Source of the DNA: Rubrobacter xylanophilus
GTDB taxonomy: Bacteria > Actinomycetota > Rubrobacteria > Rubrobacterales > Rubrobacteraceae
Assembly: GCF_007164525.1 (NCBI RefSeq)
Contig: NZ_AP019791.1
Span: 2,033,501-2,097,500 of the forward strand
Direction: 5' to 3'
DNA length: 64,000 nt
Position numbers and translations under genes: made by a program. The notes under the pieces were generated by a model. The model worked only from the letters and a program-made list of their open reading frames with translations. It was not told where the DNA came from and ran no database searches. Shown here piece after piece: positions 61,541-64,000 of the stretch (positions are counted from its first letter, which is position 1; each line of letters opens with the position of its first letter).

Positions 61541-62316
61541 GCGGGGAAGGGCACCTCGCGGTCCTCGGCCTCGGGGAGGCGGGCGGTGAGATCTCCCGCG
61601 ACCTCGCCGCCCGCGGCCGGCGGGTGCTCGGCTACGACATAAGGCCCGTCGAGCCGCCGGAGGGGGTGGAGGTCGTGGATTCTCCGGAGGAGGCGGTGCG
61701 CGGCGCGGAGGCGGTGCTCGCGCTCGTCCCCGCCGCCGACGCTCCGGCGGCGGCCCGCTCGGCGATGCCCGCGCTCGAGGAGGGGACGCTCTACGCCGAC
61801 TGCAGCAGCGCAAGCCCCAAGCAGAAGCGCGAGCTCGCCCGGATGCTCGGGAAGACCGGCGCGGAGTTCGTCGATCTCACCCTCATGGGCACCGTGCCCG
61901 GGAGGGGCATCTCCACGCCCGCCTTCGTCTCCGGTTCGGGGGCCGACCGGCTGGCGGAGATCCTGCGCTCTTTGGGGATGCCCGTGGAGAAGGTCTCCGA
62001 GGAGCCCGGGGATGCGGCCGGGCGCAAGCTCCTCAGGAGCGTCTTCGTCAAGGGGATGACCGGCGCGATCATGGAGGCGCTCGAGGCCGGACGGGCTGCG
62101 GGCTGCGAGGAGTGGCTGTGGGGCAACATCGTCTCCGAGCTCACGGGAGCGGACGAGGCGCTCGCCCGGAGGCTCGTGGAGGGGAGCTACAGACACGCCC
62201 GGCGCCGTGCCGACGAGATGGCGGCGGCGGAGGAGCTCCTTAGGGAGCTGGGTGTTGAGCCGCGCATCACCGGGGCGGCGAAGGCCCGGCTGCGGGAGCT
62301 CGCGGCGGAGAGCTAA
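61537..62316 (+). CDS. NAD(P)-dependent oxidoreductase, 6PGDH-like with DUF1932 C-terminal domain
   Basis: A 259-residue dehydrogenase. The Rossmann motif is GLGEAGGEISRDLAARG (11-27); YADCSSASPKQKRELARML and FVDLTLMGTVPGRG are typical of beta-hydroxyacid dehydrogenase-like proteins; the helical C-terminus resembles DUF1932. It is last in the operon (4-nt overlap) and its TAA overlaps the convergent livF stop. It could oxidise the hemiacetal of a ring-cleavage semialdehyde, the step done by LigC in sphingomonads, but this is inference. Confidence 0.85.
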   Translation: MSGEGHLAVLGLGEAGGEISRDLAARGRRVLGYDIRPVEPPEGVEVVDSPEEAVRGAEAVLALVPAADAPAAARSAMPALEEGTLYADCSSASPKQKRELARMLGKTGAEFVDLTLMGTVPGRGISTPAFVSGSGADRLAEILRSLGMPVEKVSEEPGDAAGRKLLRSVFVKGMTGAIMEALEAGRAAGCEEWLWGNIVSELTGADEALARRLVEGSYRHARRRADEMAAAEELLRELGVEPRITGAAKARLRELAAES

Positions 62317-63023
62317 ACCCCCAGGTACTGCTGCTGCACCTGCCGGTTGGAGAGGAGGGCCTCCGGGCTGCCCCGCCAGACTATCCGTCCCTTGTTCATC
62401 ACCAGGACCTCGTCCGCCACGCTGCAGGCCAGCGAAACGTGCTGCTCGACCAGCAGGATGGAGAGCCCGGCCTCCTTCAGGCGGTGGATCGCCTCTCCGA
62501 CCCGTTCGATGACCACCGGGGCGAGGCCCTCGGAGGGCTCGTCCATCAGCAGGAGGCGGGGGTTGGTCATCAGGGCCCGGGCTATGGCCAGCATCTGCTG
62601 CTCCCCGCCGGAGAGCTGGTTCCCCATGTTGGAGGCCCGCTCGCGCAGCGCGGGGAACAGCTCGTAGACCCTGCTCAGATCCCAGGGGGGGTTCTCCCCG
62701 TCGCCCGAGGGGCCGCCGCGGCTGGCGACGGTCAGGTTCTCCTCCACCGTGAGGGAGGGGAAGACGCGCCTCCCCTGCGGGACGAGCCCGATGCCCATCC
62801 GGGCGATCCTGTGGGGCCGCTCGCCGGAGATCTCCCGGCCCATGAAGCGGATGCTCCCGCTGCGGAGCGGGACGAGCCCGGCGATGGAGTGGATGGTGGT
62901 GGTCTTCCCGGCTCCGTTGCGCCCGAGGAGCACCGCGCAGCTTCTCTCCGGGACGGAGAAAGAGAGGCCCTGCAGGATGTGGCTCGTGCCGTAGTAGGTG
63001 TGGACTCCTTCCAGCTCAAGCAT
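62313..63023 (-). CDS. livF: Branched-chain-type ABC transporter ATPase
   Basis: A 236-residue ABC ATPase of the LivF group: Walker A GRNGAGKTT (34-42), GIGLVPQGRRVFPSLTVEENL, signature NQLSGGEQQMLAIARAL, Walker B LLLMDEPSEGLAP and the C-terminal RQVQQQYLGV. It overlaps livG by 8 nt. Relatives import branched-chain amino acids, amides, urea or aromatic acids; next to an aromatic operon, aromatic-acid uptake is a reasonable guess. Confidence 0.93.
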   Translation of the reverse strand: MLELEGVHTYYGTSHILQGLSFSVPERSCAVLLGRNGAGKTTTIHSIAGLVPLRSGSIRFMGREISGERPHRIARMGIGLVPQGRRVFPSLTVEENLTVASRGGPSGDGENPPWDLSRVYELFPALRERASNMGNQLSGGEQQMLAIARALMTNPRLLLMDEPSEGLAPVVIERVGEAIHRLKEAGLSILLVEQHVSLACSVADEVLVMNKGRIVWRGSPEALLSNRQVQQQYLGV

Positions 63024-63771
63024 GGGGCCTCGCTCCCCCGCTGAAGTAGATCTCCCTCACCTGCTCGTCGCCGCGCACCCGCTCCGGTGGGCCGCTCAGA
63101 AAGACTTCGCCGTGGTGCAGGACCGTGATGTGCTCGGCCACGGAGAAGACCACGTCCATGTCGTGCTCGATGATCAGGAGCGCCACGGAGCGGGGCAGGT
63201 TCTTTATCAAGGAGGCGGCGCGGGATGTCTCCACCGGGGACATCCCGGAGGTCGGCTCGTCCAGAAGCAGTATCCGCGGCCGCGAGGCCAGCGCGAGGAT
63301 GATCTCGAGCATCCTCTGCTCCCCGTAGGAGAGCTCGCCGACCTTCCGCTCACGGCGGGACCAGAGCCCCCACTCCTCCAAGAGCTCCCGCGTCTCCCGG
63401 CGCAGGTCCTCGTGCCAGGGGAGCGGCCGCCAGAGCCGGAACCGGTACGGCTTGCGCGCCAGGACTGCAAGGTGGAGGTTCTCCTCCACGGTGAGCCGGT
63501 CGAACAGGTTGGTCTTCTGGAAGGTGCAGGCCAGGCCCAGGGAGACCCGGGAGTGGACGGGCAGGTTCGTCACGTCCTTCCCGTCGAGGGTCACGGAACC
63601 GCTGTCGGCGGGGAGAAGGCCGGTTATGCACTTGAAGACCGTGGTCTTCCCCGCGCCGTTCGGGCCTATGATGACGTGCCGTTGCCCAGGCTGCACCGCG
63701 AACGAGACGTCGTTGAGCACCCGCAGCCCGTCGTAGGACTTGCCAAGCCCCTCCACCGCGAGCAGGCTCAC
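63016..63771 (-). CDS. livG: Branched-chain-type ABC transporter ATPase
   Basis: A 251-residue LivG-type ATPase: Walker A GPNGAGKTT (36-44), CTFQKTNLFDRLTVEENLHLA, signature ELSYGEQRMLEIILAL, Walker B ILLLDEPTSGMSP and IIEHDMDVVFSVAEHITVLHHG. The linker region after Walker A (RKPYRFRLWRPLPWHEDLRRET) is of the long LivG kind. It overlaps livM by 4 nt and livF by 8 nt. Confidence 0.93.
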   Translation of the reverse strand: MSLLAVEGLGKSYDGLRVLNDVSFAVQPGQRHVIIGPNGAGKTTVFKCITGLLPADSGSVTLDGKDVTNLPVHSRVSLGLACTFQKTNLFDRLTVEENLHLAVLARKPYRFRLWRPLPWHEDLRRETRELLEEWGLWSRRERKVGELSYGEQRMLEIILALASRPRILLLDEPTSGMSPVETSRAASLIKNLPRSVALLIIEHDMDVVFSVAEHITVLHHGEVFLSGPPERVRGDEQVREIYFSGGARPHA

Positions 63772-64000
63772 GGCGTTCTCTCCCTGGCAGATTCGGCCGC
63801 CGGCTCCTCCGGAGCGGGCTCTTCCTCCTCATCGCGCCGCGGCGACCGGGAGGCGGAAAGCCGCCGCCACGCGGCCTGCAACAGGTGGACGATCCCGCCC
63901 CTCCCCAGGAGGACGAAGAAGATGAAGATCAGCCCCATGATAAACGCCCAGTACTCGGTGTAGAAGCTCACGTAGTTGCGCACGATGATGAAGAAGGCCG
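63768..64000 (-). CDS. livM: Branched-chain-type ABC transporter permease, C-terminal part (LivM-like; runs off the window)
   Basis: The last 77 residues of a permease: FFIIVRNYVSFYTEYWAFI then GLIFIFFVLLGRGGIVHLL, the usual LivM last helix, followed by a charged tail (DEEEEPAPEEPAAES). The start is beyond 64000. Position upstream of livG and livF fits the normal livM-livG-livF order. Confidence 0.8.
   Translation of the reverse strand, partial: AFFIIVRNYVSFYTEYWAFIMGLIFIFFVLLGRGGIVHLLQAAWRRLSASRSPRRDEEEEPAPEEPAAESARERTP

Overview
The window is 64 kb of very GC-rich (about 70% by eye), densely coding bacterial DNA. Start codons are often GTG or TTG, -10 boxes are actinobacterial-looking, and neighbouring genes commonly overlap by 1-4 nt. 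Three LLM-class (F420/flavin type) oxidoreductases, tripartite tricarboxylate (TTT) and TRAP transporters, several FCD-type GntR regulators and family III CoA-transferases suggest a Rubrobacter-like actinobacterium. This is inferred from gene content; no rRNA or tRNA gene is visible to confirm it.

Layout. 0-5.3 kb is housekeeping: the start of a quinone oxidoreductase, purK-purE, an M42 aminopeptidase, malQ and lepB. 5.3-13.6 kb is a long leftward array: tctCBA, CoA-transferase, crotonase, gamma-carbonic-anhydrase-like protein, second CoA-transferase, then two tandem TauE/SafE exporters. A GntR regulator and a GST gene are read away from it. 15-23 kb holds an amidase divergent from an AtoE-type short-chain fatty acid transporter, then a fused acyl-CoA carboxyltransferase leading into a complete TRAP transporter (dctPQM) and a convergent GntR gene. 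23-29.7 kb has a DedA-PAP2 fusion, a second PAP2 phosphatase, a PolX-like protein with an altered polymerase site, trxB and ahcY. 29.7-33 kb is an ECF transporter (S component, EcfT, double EcfA) reading into ahcY. 33-40 kb is a pyrimidine/hydantoin operon: dihydropyrimidinase, class III aminotransferase, N-carbamoyl amidohydrolase, NCS1 permease and an LLM oxidoreductase. 40-49 kb is mixed: a DMT permease, a second LLM enzyme, two acetyltransferases, an unusual single-ring AAA+ ATPase, an orphan sugar-binding lipoprotein, a PduO-type cobalamin adenosyltransferase and an unknown lipoprotein.

49-64 kb looks like an aromatic-compound island. It has a LigM/DesA-like THF-dependent O-demethylase with an NTF2-like partner and GntR regulator, an intradiol ring-cleavage dioxygenase with amidohydrolase, quinone oxidoreductase and FAH-family genes, and a rightward five-gene operon (58.3-62.3 kb): metal-dependent hydrolase, GalB-like 4-oxalomesaconate hydratase, GalC-like CHA aldolase, type I (VOC) extradiol dioxygenase and a 6PGDH-like dehydrogenase. 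Leftward branched-chain-type ABC genes (livFGM) abut its end. The five-gene operon reads as a non-orthologous version of the protocatechuate/gallate meta-cleavage route and is the best candidate for an undescribed system.

Regulatory theme. Short palindromes of the form TTGT-NN-ACAA (core GTNNAC) recur at catabolic promoters at about 13.6, 16.5, 18.1, 52.05, 52.9, 56.2 and 58.2 kb. At 18.1, 52.05 and 58.2 kb they sit on or just downstream of recognisable -35/-10 elements. This suggests that the local FCD-type GntR proteins control a shared or paralogous set of operators.
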